Under the pieces are notes generated by a model. That model made no database searches and had not been told where the DNA came from. It saw nothing but the letters and a program-made list of their open reading frames with translations. From assembly GCF_000730385.1 (NCBI RefSeq), contig NZ_CP008849.1:4216001-4280000 (forward strand): DNA of 64,000 nucleotides, given 5' to 3'. Position 1 is the stretch's first letter; every line of letters begins with the position of its first letter. Of this stretch, positions 30,084-39,946 are shown in pieces. Source of the stretch: Alteromonas australica. GTDB lineage: Bacteria > Pseudomonadota > Gammaproteobacteria > Enterobacterales > Alteromonadaceae. The translations under genes and the position numbers were made by a program.

Positions 30084-31904
30084 ATGCCACCGCACTTATC
30101 TTCGTTCTACATTATAACTTACACCCATACTATTTCGTGGTGTCGTTCCGTTTGTTCTTTAGCAAAACCTATTTTCCTGAGTGCGTTTCTTGTTCTTTTA
30201 CCGTTAAATGTCTACGCAATTTCCTATTCAATAAAAGGCGTAAAGCAAGATGCTATAAAGGACAATATTCGCCTGCATCTTAATAACCTAGACGTTGAAA
30301 CTGCCCTTTTGGACGACCCTTTTTGGCAAGATGAAGTTAAATCTACAATAAGCACGGCCGTTGAGCCCTTTGGGTATTACAACAGCGACGCTGAAATTAC
30401 TATTGACGGCAACAACAAAGTGGTTGTTACCGTCACACTTAACAGCCCACTCATTGTGGCAAATGTCACTCGTGAGATTATTGGTAAGGGGCGAGACGAC
30501 CCAGCGTTTAGGCAACGCTTTAATGGGTTTAGCCTCAAGCAAGGCGATGTACTTCACCAGCCTACATACACTTCATTTAAGTCTTCTATGTTTAACTATG
30601 CGTTATCCCACGGATATTTTGACTTTCACTGGCAGGCTACCCGCTTAGATTTAGTGCGCGAAAACAAAGAAGCCAATATTCTATTAATTGCGCAAAGTGG
30701 CCCTCAATATCAATTCGGCCCCTTAATCTTTGTCGGCGAAGACAAAGCAAAAGACATAATTCAACGGCTAGCCCCTTTTTCAGAAGGCGAGCCCTATTCT
30801 TCAGCCGCTTTGACTGACTTTAACCGCAAACTAAATCAGTCTGGTTACTTTAACCGAGTTATCGCGCGGCCCGTCGTCAGTGAAGCCGAGGGCTTATTGG
30901 TGCCCATTGAGGTCTCACTCGCCCATAGACCAAAAGACGCGTTTAATGTGTCAGTAGGCGCAGCAACAGATACGGGCCCTAGGGTACGTTTAGGTTGGGA
31001 GCGTCCGTGGGTAAACGACAAAGGCCACTCCGTGAGTGCGGATATCTTTATATCTGCACCAGAGCAGTCTATTACTGCAGACTACCGAATTCCACGACGC
31101 AATATTACCCGCGACTACGTCAGTATCGAAGCCGGTTATCAATTCATTGATTACACCAATACATCCATAGAAAGTGAAACGCTCTCGCTATCTGCCCATC
31201 GCTACTGGCAATATGACGAATCACCTTGGCAGCACGACTTTTCAATCACTTACTTGCAAGAAACCTACAATGAAGGCGATGAAATTGATACCACGACCTC
31301 GCTCATCATGCCCGGCTACGCCATTAATTATCTTGAGAAGGATAACGATTTACTCATTAATTTCGCGCGCTACTTTAAGTTCTCTACCCAAGTTGGTAGA
31401 GATAACGCCGGTTCAGATATTAATATTGTTAAGTCCTTTGCCGAAGGCATGTTTATCCATACGCTCAACGAGAACCACCGCTTTACCGTGCGCGCTGAAA
31501 TCGGCGCCATAAAAGCCAACGACTTCTCCCAGGTACCAACGTCTATTCGTTTCTATGCTGGGGGCGATCAGAGTATTCGCGGGTTTGAATACAGAGATAT
31601 TTCACCTAAAGACGAAGTTACCGACCCTGAAACGGGGGAAACCTCCATTGAGTCCATTGGCGGAAAATACCTGGCTACCGCAAGCGTAGAATACGCTTAC
31701 CGTGTGGCTGAAAATTGGCGAGTGGCCGCCTTTACCGATGCAGGCACTGCAACAAACGATACGAGCACTTCACTCACCTACAGTGTCGGGTCGGGTTTTC
31801 ATTGGTTGTCTCCAATCGGCCCTGTTCGCGTGTATGTGGCCCGGGGCTTTTCTCCAGACGAAACCACCTGGAGACTGCACCTGATGTTGGGGCCTGAACT
31901 ATGA
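30084..31904 (+). CDS. tamA: Autotransporter assembly factor TamA (Omp85 family)
   Basis: A 606-aa outer-membrane protein. After a hydrophobic export signal (about residues 28-46) come three POTRA domains (ISYSIKGVKQDAIKDNIRLH onward, to about residue 270) and a 16-stranded Omp85 barrel ending in a C-terminal beta-signal (WRLHLMLGPEL). The GGDQSIRGFEYRDISP motif is the conserved L6 R-G-F signature. TamA works with TamB in moving autotransporters and phospholipids across the periplasm. Its stop overlaps the tamB ATG by four bases. The N-terminus before the hydrophobic stretch is longer than usual, so the true start is uncertain. Confidence 0.92.
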   Translation: MPPHLSSFYIITYTHTISWCRSVCSLAKPIFLSAFLVLLPLNVYAISYSIKGVKQDAIKDNIRLHLNNLDVETALLDDPFWQDEVKSTISTAVEPFGYYNSDAEITIDGNNKVVVTVTLNSPLIVANVTREIIGKGRDDPAFRQRFNGFSLKQGDVLHQPTYTSFKSSMFNYALSHGYFDFHWQATRLDLVRENKEANILLIAQSGPQYQFGPLIFVGEDKAKDIIQRLAPFSEGEPYSSAALTDFNRKLNQSGYFNRVIARPVVSEAEGLLVPIEVSLAHRPKDAFNVSVGAATDTGPRVRLGWERPWVNDKGHSVSADIFISAPEQSITADYRIPRRNITRDYVSIEAGYQFIDYTNTSIESETLSLSAHRYWQYDESPWQHDFSITYLQETYNEGDEIDTTTSLIMPGYAINYLEKDNDLLINFARYFKFSTQVGRDNAGSDINIVKSFAEGMFIHTLNENHRFTVRAEIGAIKANDFSQVPTSIRFYAGGDQSIRGFEYRDISPKDEVTDPETGETSIESIGGKYLATASVEYAYRVAENWRVAAFTDAGTATNDTSTSLTYSVGSGFHWLSPIGPVRVYVARGFSPDETTWRLHLMLGPEL

Positions 31905-34900
31905 GGAAGCGTACCACTACGGCTATTTTACTGACACCGGTCTTTCTTCTGGTTCTGATATACGGGTTACTGATTAGCCCATTAGCCGGCCCAATGATAA
32001 AGCTTATTGCGAATCAATTTGTTGCTGGTCTCAGTGTTGAAAAAATGGAGGGCGGGCTAGCTGACTCGCTGTCGTTTCAACACGTAGATTACCGCAATGA
32101 ACAATGGCATGTACATCTAGAAAAAGCAGACTTAGATGCCACGTGGCGCTGTTTATTTGAGCCCCGTGTGTGTATCAATAATATATCCATAAACGGGCTG
32201 ACCGTCACACAACTAGGTTCTGCCCCTGCGCAACCCCAAAAGAGCAATGCCCCCTTTAGTTTGCCGCTGCCCATCGACATAACGCAGGGCAACATGGAGA
32301 ACTTTACCCTTACGTTACCCGACCAAACCATTAGCATCGGCACCCTTGCGCTCTCCCAAGTGCAAGGCGATCGTGAGATTAGCATTGATGAAATTGCCTT
32401 AGACACCGTGGTTGTGACGCTACTCACCCAAGAGGAAAAAACTGCCGCACCCAAAACATCCACACTTCCGACGCGCTACTCTCTTTCGTATTCTGCGCCT
32501 CAGTTACCCACATTAAGTAGCCCTATTCCGGTCAGTATCAATGGGTTTGAAATGACTCAAGCAACACTCATTCAAAAAGGCGATACTGATGAGATTCAAA
32601 CCTTACAGGTTGTATCTTTCGACGCTTTGTCGTTTGAACAGAGCCAGCTGGTGTTACGGTCACTCTATCTATCCCACCCGCGCGGAAAGGTAAGCGGCAA
32701 CATTCACACAACACTGTCTGCAAATTTCCCCCTTGAAATAGATCTACAGGGCGAAGGTTACTTAGGCGATAACACCCAAGAACAAATGTTTGAATTAAGC
32801 GCTTCTGGCGCCCTTGATGACTTGACAGTAGAGGCTTCCACCGAAGGTGAATTTAATGGTGTGTTGTCGTTAAGCACAAACCTATTAAGTGACCAGTTAC
32901 CCGTTTCTTTTTCTGCAAACTGGCAAACACAACCTATCCCCACCCTGAAAGAGGGTACCTTGCATGACGGCGAGGTGGTGCTAGAAGGTACTATGGGTAA
33001 TTACCTACTTAAAGGAAACGGGGGAGCTACCCTTCCTGATGTGGGTAATGTCCCAGTGGCGCTTGATGTGGTGCTGAAGAAGAAAAATATTTTCGTCAAT
33101 CAAGCCGAGGTTAGCGCCCTAGGCGGGAGTTTACGTAATACAGGCACCTTGCACCTTGGTGACGCTATATTCTGGGAAGGTGAAACTCAACTAACCGAAA
33201 TTTCTGCTACTGATTTTTCACCTTATGCCCCAGAGTCGCTATCAGGGCAATTCGAAAGCATTATGCAATGGTCTCCAGCCGGATTAGAAATGAGTATTCG
33301 CAACTTAAACGTGGAAGGGCGATTGCAGCAAAAGCCGTTGTCTGTGGCTGGCGCGTTTGTGTATTCAGGATCAAACGATTTAGCGGTGGCTAACCTCACC
33401 ATGAAGCAGGGCAGTAACGAAGTGGCTGTGACCGGACAGGTGCTAAACAATCGCTATTTAAATGCAGATATCCACGTTAATGTTGCTGCGATTTCAAGCT
33501 TGTACCCTGATGTATCAGGCACGATAAAGGGAAATGTGGTTGCCAGAGGCCCGTGGAACAACCCCAATGCAACTGGCTCGCTGGCCTTCAACGATATTAA
33601 CGTCGCCAGCCAACTGTCAGCGCCCTTGTCACAGCAAGGGCCGTTAAACGGTGAATTAGAAATAAGTGGCCGCTATACCGACCACACCCTTAATGTAAAC
33701 CTCATTCTTCTAGATCATGAAGCGGACATTCGCCTAAAAGGACAATGGCAAAACCACGTTTGGCGCGGGCAACTAGAGAGTAGCGCACTAAAACTGGCAA
33801 ATACTGAATGGCAGTTAACCAGCCCTTTTGCGCTATCAGTAGGTACCAGCCCACTAAAAGCCGATGTCAGTAGCCATTGTTGGGCATCGCGGGGCAATGG
33901 CGAACTGTGCATCGATGCTGTGCATTACCAAGACAGTACAGCGAAATGGCACGTGTTTGCCAAGGCATTACCGGTTGGTCTGTGGGCAAACGAGCTAGCC
34001 CCAGACATTGTCTCAGCGCCCTCTAAAGCAACTTTGTCTTTTAATTCGAAAGGGCAATACGCCCCGCAAGACCCTATTGACGCCACTTTTGATGTTTCCC
34101 TTTCTTCTGCAGATTGGCAGTTGGGTGTTTCACGCCCGCTCACTATAAGGGTTAATAACGTCACCACCACAGGTACCTTTAAGCAAGGACAGTTACAATC
34201 GCAGTCACTGATCACCAGTGCAGACTTAGGCGAGGCCGAGCTTAACTTTAACGCCAATGTACTGGGCGAAGAAAAAGACATCGATGGCCAATTGACGCTC
34301 AAGAACATAGATGTTGCGCCGCTGAAGCCTTTATCTCCGGCCATCCGCACCCTAACGGGCGTGCTCAATGGTGAAGTAGAGATTGGCGGAAATTTAGCCT
34401 CTCCTACCCTAAATGGTGAAATGCAAATAAACAACGGAGCCATTGATATTCAAGACACACCGGTCTCGTTGGAAAACTGGCAACAACGCATTGTATTAAA
34501 TAATCAACAAGCAGATTTCAATGGCAGCTTTATTCTTGGTGGCGGGGAAGGCGCGCTTAATGGCAACCTAAGTTGGCAAGATACGCCGTCGGTTAACTTC
34601 AATCTTAAAGGCAGTAAATTTGAAGTTCGCCAGCCTAATATGCGCTTGCGGGTGTCACCCGATATTACAGTGAACGCTAACGCTGAGCGGGTAGATATTA
34701 CCGGTAGTGTGAATATACCTTGGGCAAGAATCGAAGTGGAGTCACTGCCAGAAAGTGCGGTTTCTCCTTCCAAAGATGTTCATCTTCGAGGTGAACCGCC
34801 AAAAGAAGAGCCACTTGATATTGTACATGCGTCTGTCATGGTGAATATTGATAAGGCCAAAACCAAAGAAGTGAAGTTTGAGGCTTTTGGGCTAAGTGCA

Positions 34901-35644
34901 AGTTTGCATGGTGGCGTAAAAGTGAATACCCAACCCGCGCTGGTGGGCTTTGGCGACTTGCAAATTCTAGATGGCCTTTATAGCGCCTATGGCCAGCAAT
35001 TGGTGATTCAAACCGGTGAAATCCAATTTAATGGCCCGCTAGACCAACCTTTACTGCTGGTAGAAGCTATTCGAGACCCCGATAAAACCGACGATGACGT
35101 TATTGCCGGTATTCGTATTGATGGGGCAGCAGATGCGCCCAGCATCAACCTGTTCTCTGAGCCCGCAATGGATCAACAAAACGTTTTGTCGTACTTGCTT
35201 ACTGGGCAAGGCGCAGATGCCTCCTCTGGTAGTCAAGACCCTAACTATGGAGCCATACTCTTAGGCCTTGGCCTTTCTAATACTAAAACCTTGACCGGTC
35301 AAGTGGGTGAGGCGCTAGGTATTGATGATTTTAGTTTAAGTACAAACGAGTCAAAACTGTCCGTTACAGGGCAAATTAATCAACGCCTTTCTGTAGAATA
35401 CAATGTGGATGTAGGATTAAGTAACAATGACACCAGCTCTACACTCAGACGTAGACAAGACCCGCCGGATTTAGCATTACGCTATCAACTTTTGCCTCGC
35501 CTATTCTTAGAAGCCGTGCAAACCACCATTGAAGATCAATCAGAATTTGCATTAGATTTATATTACGAGTTCTTCTTAGGGGAAAGTCAGGTGCTGCCGG
35601 ATAGCGATAACGAGGCCGAACAAGACGACAGTAAAAACGAGTAG
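31901..35644 (+). CDS. tamB: Translocation and assembly module protein TamB (DUF490, AsmA-like bridge)
   Basis: A 1247-aa protein with one N-terminal inner-membrane anchor (about residues 7-28) and a very long beta-rich body of repeated short strands, as in bridge-like lipid-transfer proteins. The C-terminal DUF490 region is recognisable (LQILDGLYSAYGQQLVIQTG, ISLDQPLLLVEA-like stretch, and a barrel-like end). It bridges the periplasm to TamA. Length is near the E. coli protein (1259). Fully coupled to tamA by the ATGA overlap. Confidence 0.93.
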   Translation: MRKRTTTAILLTPVFLLVLIYGLLISPLAGPMIKLIANQFVAGLSVEKMEGGLADSLSFQHVDYRNEQWHVHLEKADLDATWRCLFEPRVCINNISINGLTVTQLGSAPAQPQKSNAPFSLPLPIDITQGNMENFTLTLPDQTISIGTLALSQVQGDREISIDEIALDTVVVTLLTQEEKTAAPKTSTLPTRYSLSYSAPQLPTLSSPIPVSINGFEMTQATLIQKGDTDEIQTLQVVSFDALSFEQSQLVLRSLYLSHPRGKVSGNIHTTLSANFPLEIDLQGEGYLGDNTQEQMFELSASGALDDLTVEASTEGEFNGVLSLSTNLLSDQLPVSFSANWQTQPIPTLKEGTLHDGEVVLEGTMGNYLLKGNGGATLPDVGNVPVALDVVLKKKNIFVNQAEVSALGGSLRNTGTLHLGDAIFWEGETQLTEISATDFSPYAPESLSGQFESIMQWSPAGLEMSIRNLNVEGRLQQKPLSVAGAFVYSGSNDLAVANLTMKQGSNEVAVTGQVLNNRYLNADIHVNVAAISSLYPDVSGTIKGNVVARGPWNNPNATGSLAFNDINVASQLSAPLSQQGPLNGELEISGRYTDHTLNVNLILLDHEADIRLKGQWQNHVWRGQLESSALKLANTEWQLTSPFALSVGTSPLKADVSSHCWASRGNGELCIDAVHYQDSTAKWHVFAKALPVGLWANELAPDIVSAPSKATLSFNSKGQYAPQDPIDATFDVSLSSADWQLGVSRPLTIRVNNVTTTGTFKQGQLQSQSLITSADLGEAELNFNANVLGEEKDIDGQLTLKNIDVAPLKPLSPAIRTLTGVLNGEVEIGGNLASPTLNGEMQINNGAIDIQDTPVSLENWQQRIVLNNQQADFNGSFILGGGEGALNGNLSWQDTPSVNFNLKGSKFEVRQPNMRLRVSPDITVNANAERVDITGSVNIPWARIEVESLPESAVSPSKDVHLRGEPPKEEPLDIVHASVMVNIDKAKTKEVKFEAFGLSASLHGGVKVNTQPALVGFGDLQILDGLYSAYGQQLVIQTGEIQFNGPLDQPLLLVEAIRDPDKTDDDVIAGIRIDGAADAPSINLFSEPAMDQQNVLSYLLTGQGADASSGSQDPNYGAILLGLGLSNTKTLTGQVGEALGIDDFSLSTNESKLSVTGQINQRLSVEYNVDVGLSNNDTSSTLRRRQDPPDLALRYQLLPRLFLEAVQTTIEDQSEFALDLYYEFFLGESQVLPDSDNEAEQDDSKNE

Positions 35645-35665
35645 TCACTAATCGGCCTAGAGCAT

Positions 35666-35703
35666 CACTATGGCAAGCCAGCGTTCGTTTGCTGGCCATA
35701 GTG
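35666..35703. repeat. Hairpin between tamB and the membrane gene
   Basis: Outer arms CACTATGG/CCATAGTG and inner arms CCAGC/GCTGG form a long stem in the convergent gap. There is no T-run, so it is only a possible transcript end for either side. Confidence 0.5.
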
Positions 35704-35710
35704 TATCCCC

Positions 35711-36289
35711 TTAGTATTGGCTGCTTCGCATGGTTTTCAGCCCATCTAATTGACGCCTAAATCGCTGTTCTCTTTTTGCTGCCCAAACATACCACACCCC
35801 CATGATAAAGGCGGTCGCGGCAAGCACCCCAAACATAAAGGACAACTTCGATGTGCTCACATCGTCAACAACATACTGTAATGCCATGGTTAGCATCACC
35901 AACACCATTGAAATCCATGTAGAGTGTTTGGTAATGATGGCGATACGTACGTTGTTTTTAATTTGTTTGGTCAGTACGTCCAAGTGATCCAAGGTTGACA
36001 CATTTCGTGAAAACGCGGCAACACGCCTAAGCCATAGCTGATAAATTAATAGCGGCAATGCAATAACACCAACAGTAAGATTCACCGCCTTCACAGTAAA
36101 GGACAGTTCGCTCCAAAAGTGATAAAGCAGGAACAATGCTGGAATAAAAGCACCGATATCAACAGCCATATAAAGCCGTTGCTTTTTCCGCTGACTCATA
36201 AAGCCTTGTTTCACTGCCGCCATGTCTATGTCGTTCACAGTTTGCGCTTGCCACAGCGATGATAACTCGGTGTGCACTTGCTCAGACAT
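35711..36289 (-). CDS. Four-helix membrane protein paired with an ECF sigma factor
   Basis: A 192-aa protein with a soluble N-terminus of about 37 residues, then four predicted membrane segments (about residues 43-61, 66-87, 125-142 and 150-170) and a basic C-terminal tail. I recognise no named domain. It overlaps the sigma factor gene by 8 bases and would be made with it, the usual place of an anti-sigma factor. The short cytoplasmic N-terminus followed by membrane helices fits that role, but there is no visible zinc anti-sigma motif (HxxxCxxC). Anti-sigma function is an inference. Confidence 0.75.
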   Translation of the reverse strand: MSEQVHTELSSLWQAQTVNDIDMAAVKQGFMSQRKKQRLYMAVDIGAFIPALFLLYHFWSELSFTVKAVNLTVGVIALPLLIYQLWLRRVAAFSRNVSTLDHLDVLTKQIKNNVRIAIITKHSTWISMVLVMLTMALQYVVDDVSTSKLSFMFGVLAATAFIMGVWYVWAAKREQRFRRQLDGLKTMRSSQY

Positions 36290-36788
36290 TAGATACCTCC
36301 TGCAGAATACGTTGCTTTGCTCGTTTTAAAATGACACCCACGTGGTTTTTAGTTAACCCACAAACATCCCCAATTTCGTCGTAGCTAAGCCCCTCTAAAG
36401 ACAAGGTAAGTACTTGCCTTGGTTGAACGGGCAGCCCACGTACCGCATTGAGTAATTGCCCCAGTGACTGATGGTGACTGGTGGAGATCTCAGGAGAGCA
36501 TTGTTGACTCACGTATGCTTCTGCGCCTTTGTCTTGGTCGTCGTAGGGATGGGTATCTACGCGCTTCACTTGCTTGGCGACATGCGACACCGCTCTATTA
36601 TGCGCAATTTTTAAAATATAGGTTTTCACACTGCTATCACCTTTAAATCGCGACAACCCTTGCCAAACCGCAATAGCAATCTCTTGTAAGAGTTCTTGCT
36701 GCATTGCTTCATTGGCTTCATAACTATTTGCAACACGACCCAGTAAGGCGCCGTATTGCGCAAATACATCCTCAAACCCTTGGCCCAA
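36282..36788 (-). CDS. ECF-subfamily RNA polymerase sigma factor
   Basis: A 168-aa protein with region 2 (LLQEIAIAVWQGLSRFKGDSSVKTYILKIAHNRAVSHVAK) and region 4 (LPVQPRQVLTLSLEGLSYDEIGDVCGLTKNHVGVILKRAKQRI), and no region 3 or 1.1, as in ECF factors. The start is a TTG at 36788: the in-frame stop lies close upstream and there is a GGGGA site in front. The downstream gene overlaps by 8 bases and probably encodes its regulator. Target genes and signal are unknown. Confidence 0.88.
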   Translation of the reverse strand: MGQGFEDVFAQYGALLGRVANSYEANEAMQQELLQEIAIAVWQGLSRFKGDSSVKTYILKIAHNRAVSHVAKQVKRVDTHPYDDQDKGAEAYVSQQCSPEISTSHHQSLGQLLNAVRGLPVQPRQVLTLSLEGLSYDEIGDVCGLTKNHVGVILKRAKQRILQEVSNV

Positions 36789-36924
36789 CGTTCCATTTCC
36801 CCATAACCACTAACCGATTGGCGCAGCACATCATTTCGATTCTACGCCTTGCCTATTCTTGTTTTCATTGACCGCTTACTTACTAGAGTCTGCGCGTTGA
36901 ATAAAAAATTACATCTAAACAGAA

Positions 36925-36957
36925 AGTCGCTGTAATTTTTTCTTCGCATCAGCGACT
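36925..36957. repeat. Inverted repeat upstream of the sigma factor operon
   Basis: Arms AGTCGCTG/CAGCGACT, 8 bases each, with a 17-base T-rich spacer, in the divergent gap between the sigma factor and the PspB-like gene. It may be an operator or a hairpin; no further support. Confidence 0.35.
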
Positions 36958-37013
36958 AGCTTAGTAAATCCGAACACACACTGAGTTCATTACCACAGCA
37001 TGAGGATAACCAA

Positions 37014-37286
37014 ATGTCGACACTAAGCCTTTTAATGTTATTTAGCGGTATTGCCACCATTGCGCTCATCGCATGTTACTTGGATGCAAAATTTCAATGG
37101 CGATTGAATGATTGGATGAACGGACGATGCGATAACCCCTTCATATCCTCAGAAACCAAAACACTAAAGGCATGCATACAGGAAAAAGATGAGAAAATTG
37201 ATGCCCTTACCCAGCGCATTGAGACGCTTGAAGCCATAGTGACAGAGCCCGCCTATGAGCTAAACAAGAAAATCAATGCACTGTGA
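37014..37286 (+). CDS. Small PspB-like membrane/coiled-coil protein
   Basis: A 90-aa protein with one N-terminal membrane helix (about residues 5-24) and a C-terminal coiled coil (KDEKIDALTQRIETLEAIVT). The order and the R-I-x-x-L-E-x-I stretch resemble the phage-shock protein PspB, but the middle part is not similar and no pspA or pspC gene is nearby. GAGGAT before the ATG can serve as ribosome site. The gene is divergent from the ECF operon. Treat the name as a resemblance only. Confidence 0.6.
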   Translation: MSTLSLLMLFSGIATIALIACYLDAKFQWRLNDWMNGRCDNPFISSETKTLKACIQEKDEKIDALTQRIETLEAIVTEPAYELNKKINAL

Positions 37287-37300
37287 CAGTAAGCCCCTCG

Positions 37301-38236
37301 TTAAGCGATAAATGCAGCGAGATGTTCCACCGCTTTATCAAGTAAACGCTGGCGTGACGCGTTGGCTATCCAGGCGTTATGGGGAGTAATCAATAAGTTA
37401 GGCAACGAAGCTTGCATCAATGGGTGATTTTCAGGTGGAGGCTCTACCGTTAATACGTCTAATGCCGCGCCGCCAATGGTCTGAGCTTTTAATGCTTGGA
37501 GGAGTGCCGCTTCATCAATAAGGCCACCACGGGCGGTGTTAATTAAAAAGCAGGTCGGTTTCATCAACGATAAAGTGTCACGGTTAATGAGCTTCTCGGT
37601 GTCACGGGTAAGCGGGCAGTGCAAGGAAACCACATCAGCCTTAGGTAACAGTGTGTTTAATGAAGGCCGCGTGTCATTAGGGTTTCCAGGGCGCGCGGCA
37701 ATACTCACTTGCATTCCCAATGCTTTAAATAAACCTTCTACTCGCTTCCCCAGTTCACCGTGCCCCACAATAACGGCATGCTTTCCCGCAAGCTCCATCA
37801 CGTCGTACTGGGACAAACAAAAGTGAGGCGATTTCGACCAGCGTCCCGCCTTGATATCCCTTTGGTACTGGCTGAAATTCGTGGCCAAATTCAGTAACAA
37901 CATGAGGGTATGTTGGGCAACACTATCGGTACCATAGCCTTCCACATTCTGAACACGAATGCCGTTTTTCTTACAGTACTCGAGGTCAATATTATTGGTG
38001 CCCGTGGCCGTCACCCCAATGTACTTTAGGTGCGGCGCATGACATAAACTGGCGCCCTCTAATTGCACCTTGTTGACCAATATAATGTCTGCGTCAGCAA
38101 TACGTGCTAGCAAGTTTGCTTCAGACGTCTGCTGATAACATGTCAGCGATAAATTAAGCTGATCGAGCGCGCGGGTATCGAGAGAGTCGAGTCCAAGGGT
38201 TTCTGCATCTAAAAAGACGCTACGCCACTTAGACAT
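37301..38236 (-). CDS. D-2-hydroxyacid dehydrogenase (glycerate dehydrogenase-like)
   Basis: A protein of about 311 residues. The NAD-binding motif is VIVGHGELGKRVEGLF; the catalytic residues of the family are visible as the Arg of NTARGGLIDE, the Glu of VLTVEPPPENHP and the His of LITPHNAWI. It is closest in appearance to hydroxypyruvate/glycerate dehydrogenases (HprA-type). The ATG at 38236 is preferred because it overlaps the thioesterase stop (ATGTCTAA); the frame extends slightly further upstream. Substrate assignment is uncertain. Confidence 0.87.
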   Translation of the reverse strand: MSKWRSVFLDAETLGLDSLDTRALDQLNLSLTCYQQTSEANLLARIADADIILVNKVQLEGASLCHAPHLKYIGVTATGTNNIDLEYCKKNGIRVQNVEGYGTDSVAQHTLMLLLNLATNFSQYQRDIKAGRWSKSPHFCLSQYDVMELAGKHAVIVGHGELGKRVEGLFKALGMQVSIAARPGNPNDTRPSLNTLLPKADVVSLHCPLTRDTEKLINRDTLSLMKPTCFLINTARGGLIDEAALLQALKAQTIGGAALDVLTVEPPPENHPLMQASLPNLLITPHNAWIANASRQRLLDKAVEHLAAFIA

Positions 38237-38678
38237 TCTCAATGCTCTCGTCAAAAATAGCCGCTAACGCTTCTTTGGTATTCACAGGAATAGGCACCGC
38301 TTTGTCAGACAAACGTTCAACAAAAACATGCACAAATTGACCGTGCGCTACTCGCCGCTTGGCTTCCCCAGCGTACACACTCAATCCGTAGGTGACTGAA
38401 CTTCTACCTACCTTAATGACCCGCACGCCGACAAAGATTGTTTCTGGGTAGGAGGCTGGCGTTATGTATTGACACTGACTGCTCACCACATAGGCCACAA
38501 TATTGCCTTTGTGAATATTTAAACCACCTTCTTCAATTAAAAAGCGATTTACCGCGGTATCGAAAAAGCTGTAATACATCACATTGTTAATATGGCCGTA
38601 GGCATCATTGTCTTGCCAACGTGTGGCAATTTCTACGTGATAAGGATAATCGCTAAGCGATGGGGTTATGTCAGTCAT
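38229..38678 (-). CDS. 4-hydroxybenzoyl-CoA thioesterase-family (hotdog) acyl-CoA thioesterase
   Basis: A 149-aa single hotdog domain. The active-site segment RWQDNDAYGHINNVMYYSFFDTAVNRF has the conserved Asp (N-D-A-Y-G-H-I-N-N) used by 4HBT/YbgC-type enzymes. It lies 22 bases after proB and overlaps the dehydrogenase gene by 8, so the three may be one operon. The acyl-CoA substrate cannot be told. Confidence 0.87.
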   Translation of the reverse strand: MTDITPSLSDYPYHVEIATRWQDNDAYGHINNVMYYSFFDTAVNRFLIEEGGLNIHKGNIVAYVVSSQCQYITPASYPETIFVGVRVIKVGRSSVTYGLSVYAGEAKRRVAHGQFVHVFVERLSDKAVPIPVNTKEALAAIFDESIENV

Positions 38679-38700
38679 CGTAGGCTTTTCTTCCCTTTTG

Positions 38701-39801
38701 CTATTTGAGTAACACGAGGTCGTCTCGGTGAACTACCACATGGGCTGTTTCATACCCTAACACATCAGCAATCTGAGACGATTTTTTTCCTTTAATAAGG
38801 GCTAAATCTCTACTGTCGTAAAGTGATAACCCTTTCGCCAACACCTTTCCAGTGCACCATATTTCTATGGCATCCCCTTGGTTGAATGTACCCTCAACCC
38901 CGGTTATACCCGAGGGAAGCAATGAAGCCCCTTTTTCTACAAGTGCACGCATTGCCCCTTCATCCACATTAATAGTGCCACAGGTTTTTAACGTATGAGA
39001 CAACCAAAGCCGTCGTGCCTTTTTCGGTGTTTGCGTGGCCTTAAACAACGTACCTGGTACTTCACCTTTCAGCAAGCTATCGAAGGTGTCGGCCTTTTTG
39101 CCATTAACAATGAGGGTTTGAATGCCACTGGTGGTGCTTTTATCTGCTGCTTGAATTTTTGTGCGCATTCCTCCTGTACCTAGGGCAGTACCAGCGCCCC
39201 CGGCTAATGCGTAAATGGTTTCATCGATATGCTCAACGGTTGGGATCAGGGTGGCGGAGGCATCTTTACGGGGGTCGGCCGTATACAGGCCGTCAATGTC
39301 AGAACAAATAATTAGCGTATCAGCTTGGGCGACGAGCGCGGTATAAGCGGCAAGATTGTCGTTGTCTCCCACTTTAAGCTCGTTCACCGCCACGGTGTCA
39401 TTCTCGTTTACAATAGGAATGGCTTTGTGGTTAAGAATTTCTCGAAGGGTATTTTTAATGTTCACGTAACGGGTTCTATCACGTAAATCATCTGCCGTAA
39501 GAAGCACTTGCGCACAGGGGAAGTCGAAGAAACGTTGCCAATTCGCCATCATCTGCATCTGCCCAATAGCGGCCATCGCCTGTTTTTCAGCAATAGAAGC
39601 ATTGTGGTTGACTTTTACTTTACTTCGACCCGCGGCCACACTGCCAGACGACACTAAAATAACGTCTTTTCCAGCGCGGCGACTGGCTGTAATAAAACGC
39701 GCTAAATCTAAAATATAACGGGCACTGCACTGATCGCCATCGGGGGCTATCAACGCACTTCCCACTTTAATGACAGCTCGCTGCCAGGTAAAACGGTTCA
39801 T
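38701..39801 (-). CDS. proB: Glutamate 5-kinase
   Basis: A 366-aa protein with an amino-acid kinase domain (AVIKVGSALIAPDG; VSSGSVAAGRSKV; PIVNENDTVAVNELKVGDNDNLAA; GTGGMRTKIQAAD) and a C-terminal PUA domain (GTINVDEGAMRALVEKGASLLPSGITGVEG). It phosphorylates glutamate in the first step of proline synthesis and is normally feedback-inhibited by proline. proA, its usual partner, is not adjacent here; the downstream genes are a thioesterase and a dehydrogenase. Confidence 0.95.
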   Translation of the reverse strand: MNRFTWQRAVIKVGSALIAPDGDQCSARYILDLARFITASRRAGKDVILVSSGSVAAGRSKVKVNHNASIAEKQAMAAIGQMQMMANWQRFFDFPCAQVLLTADDLRDRTRYVNIKNTLREILNHKAIPIVNENDTVAVNELKVGDNDNLAAYTALVAQADTLIICSDIDGLYTADPRKDASATLIPTVEHIDETIYALAGGAGTALGTGGMRTKIQAADKSTTSGIQTLIVNGKKADTFDSLLKGEVPGTLFKATQTPKKARRLWLSHTLKTCGTINVDEGAMRALVEKGASLLPSGITGVEGTFNQGDAIEIWCTGKVLAKGLSLYDSRDLALIKGKKSSQIADVLGYETAHVVVHRDDLVLLK

Positions 39802-39946
39802 AGGCGATGGGAAATAAATAAAAGTGGAATAAGAATACGACAGTTAAATCATGAAACAAAAGAAATGTTACAGATTTTTTGCGTTAAAACAGGGGTAGTT
39901 TACGATCAAAAACTAGGATTCACCGATCCACCCTTATATACTAAAG

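Noticed and set aside
33925..34443. 172-aa open frame opposite tamB
   Set aside because: Antisense shadow of tamB; low-complexity Ser-rich sequence with no ribosome site.
36626..36829. Alternative 67-aa frame over the start of the sigma factor gene
   Set aside because: Wrong frame for the region 2 motif; the TTG-started sigma factor frame explains the sequence.
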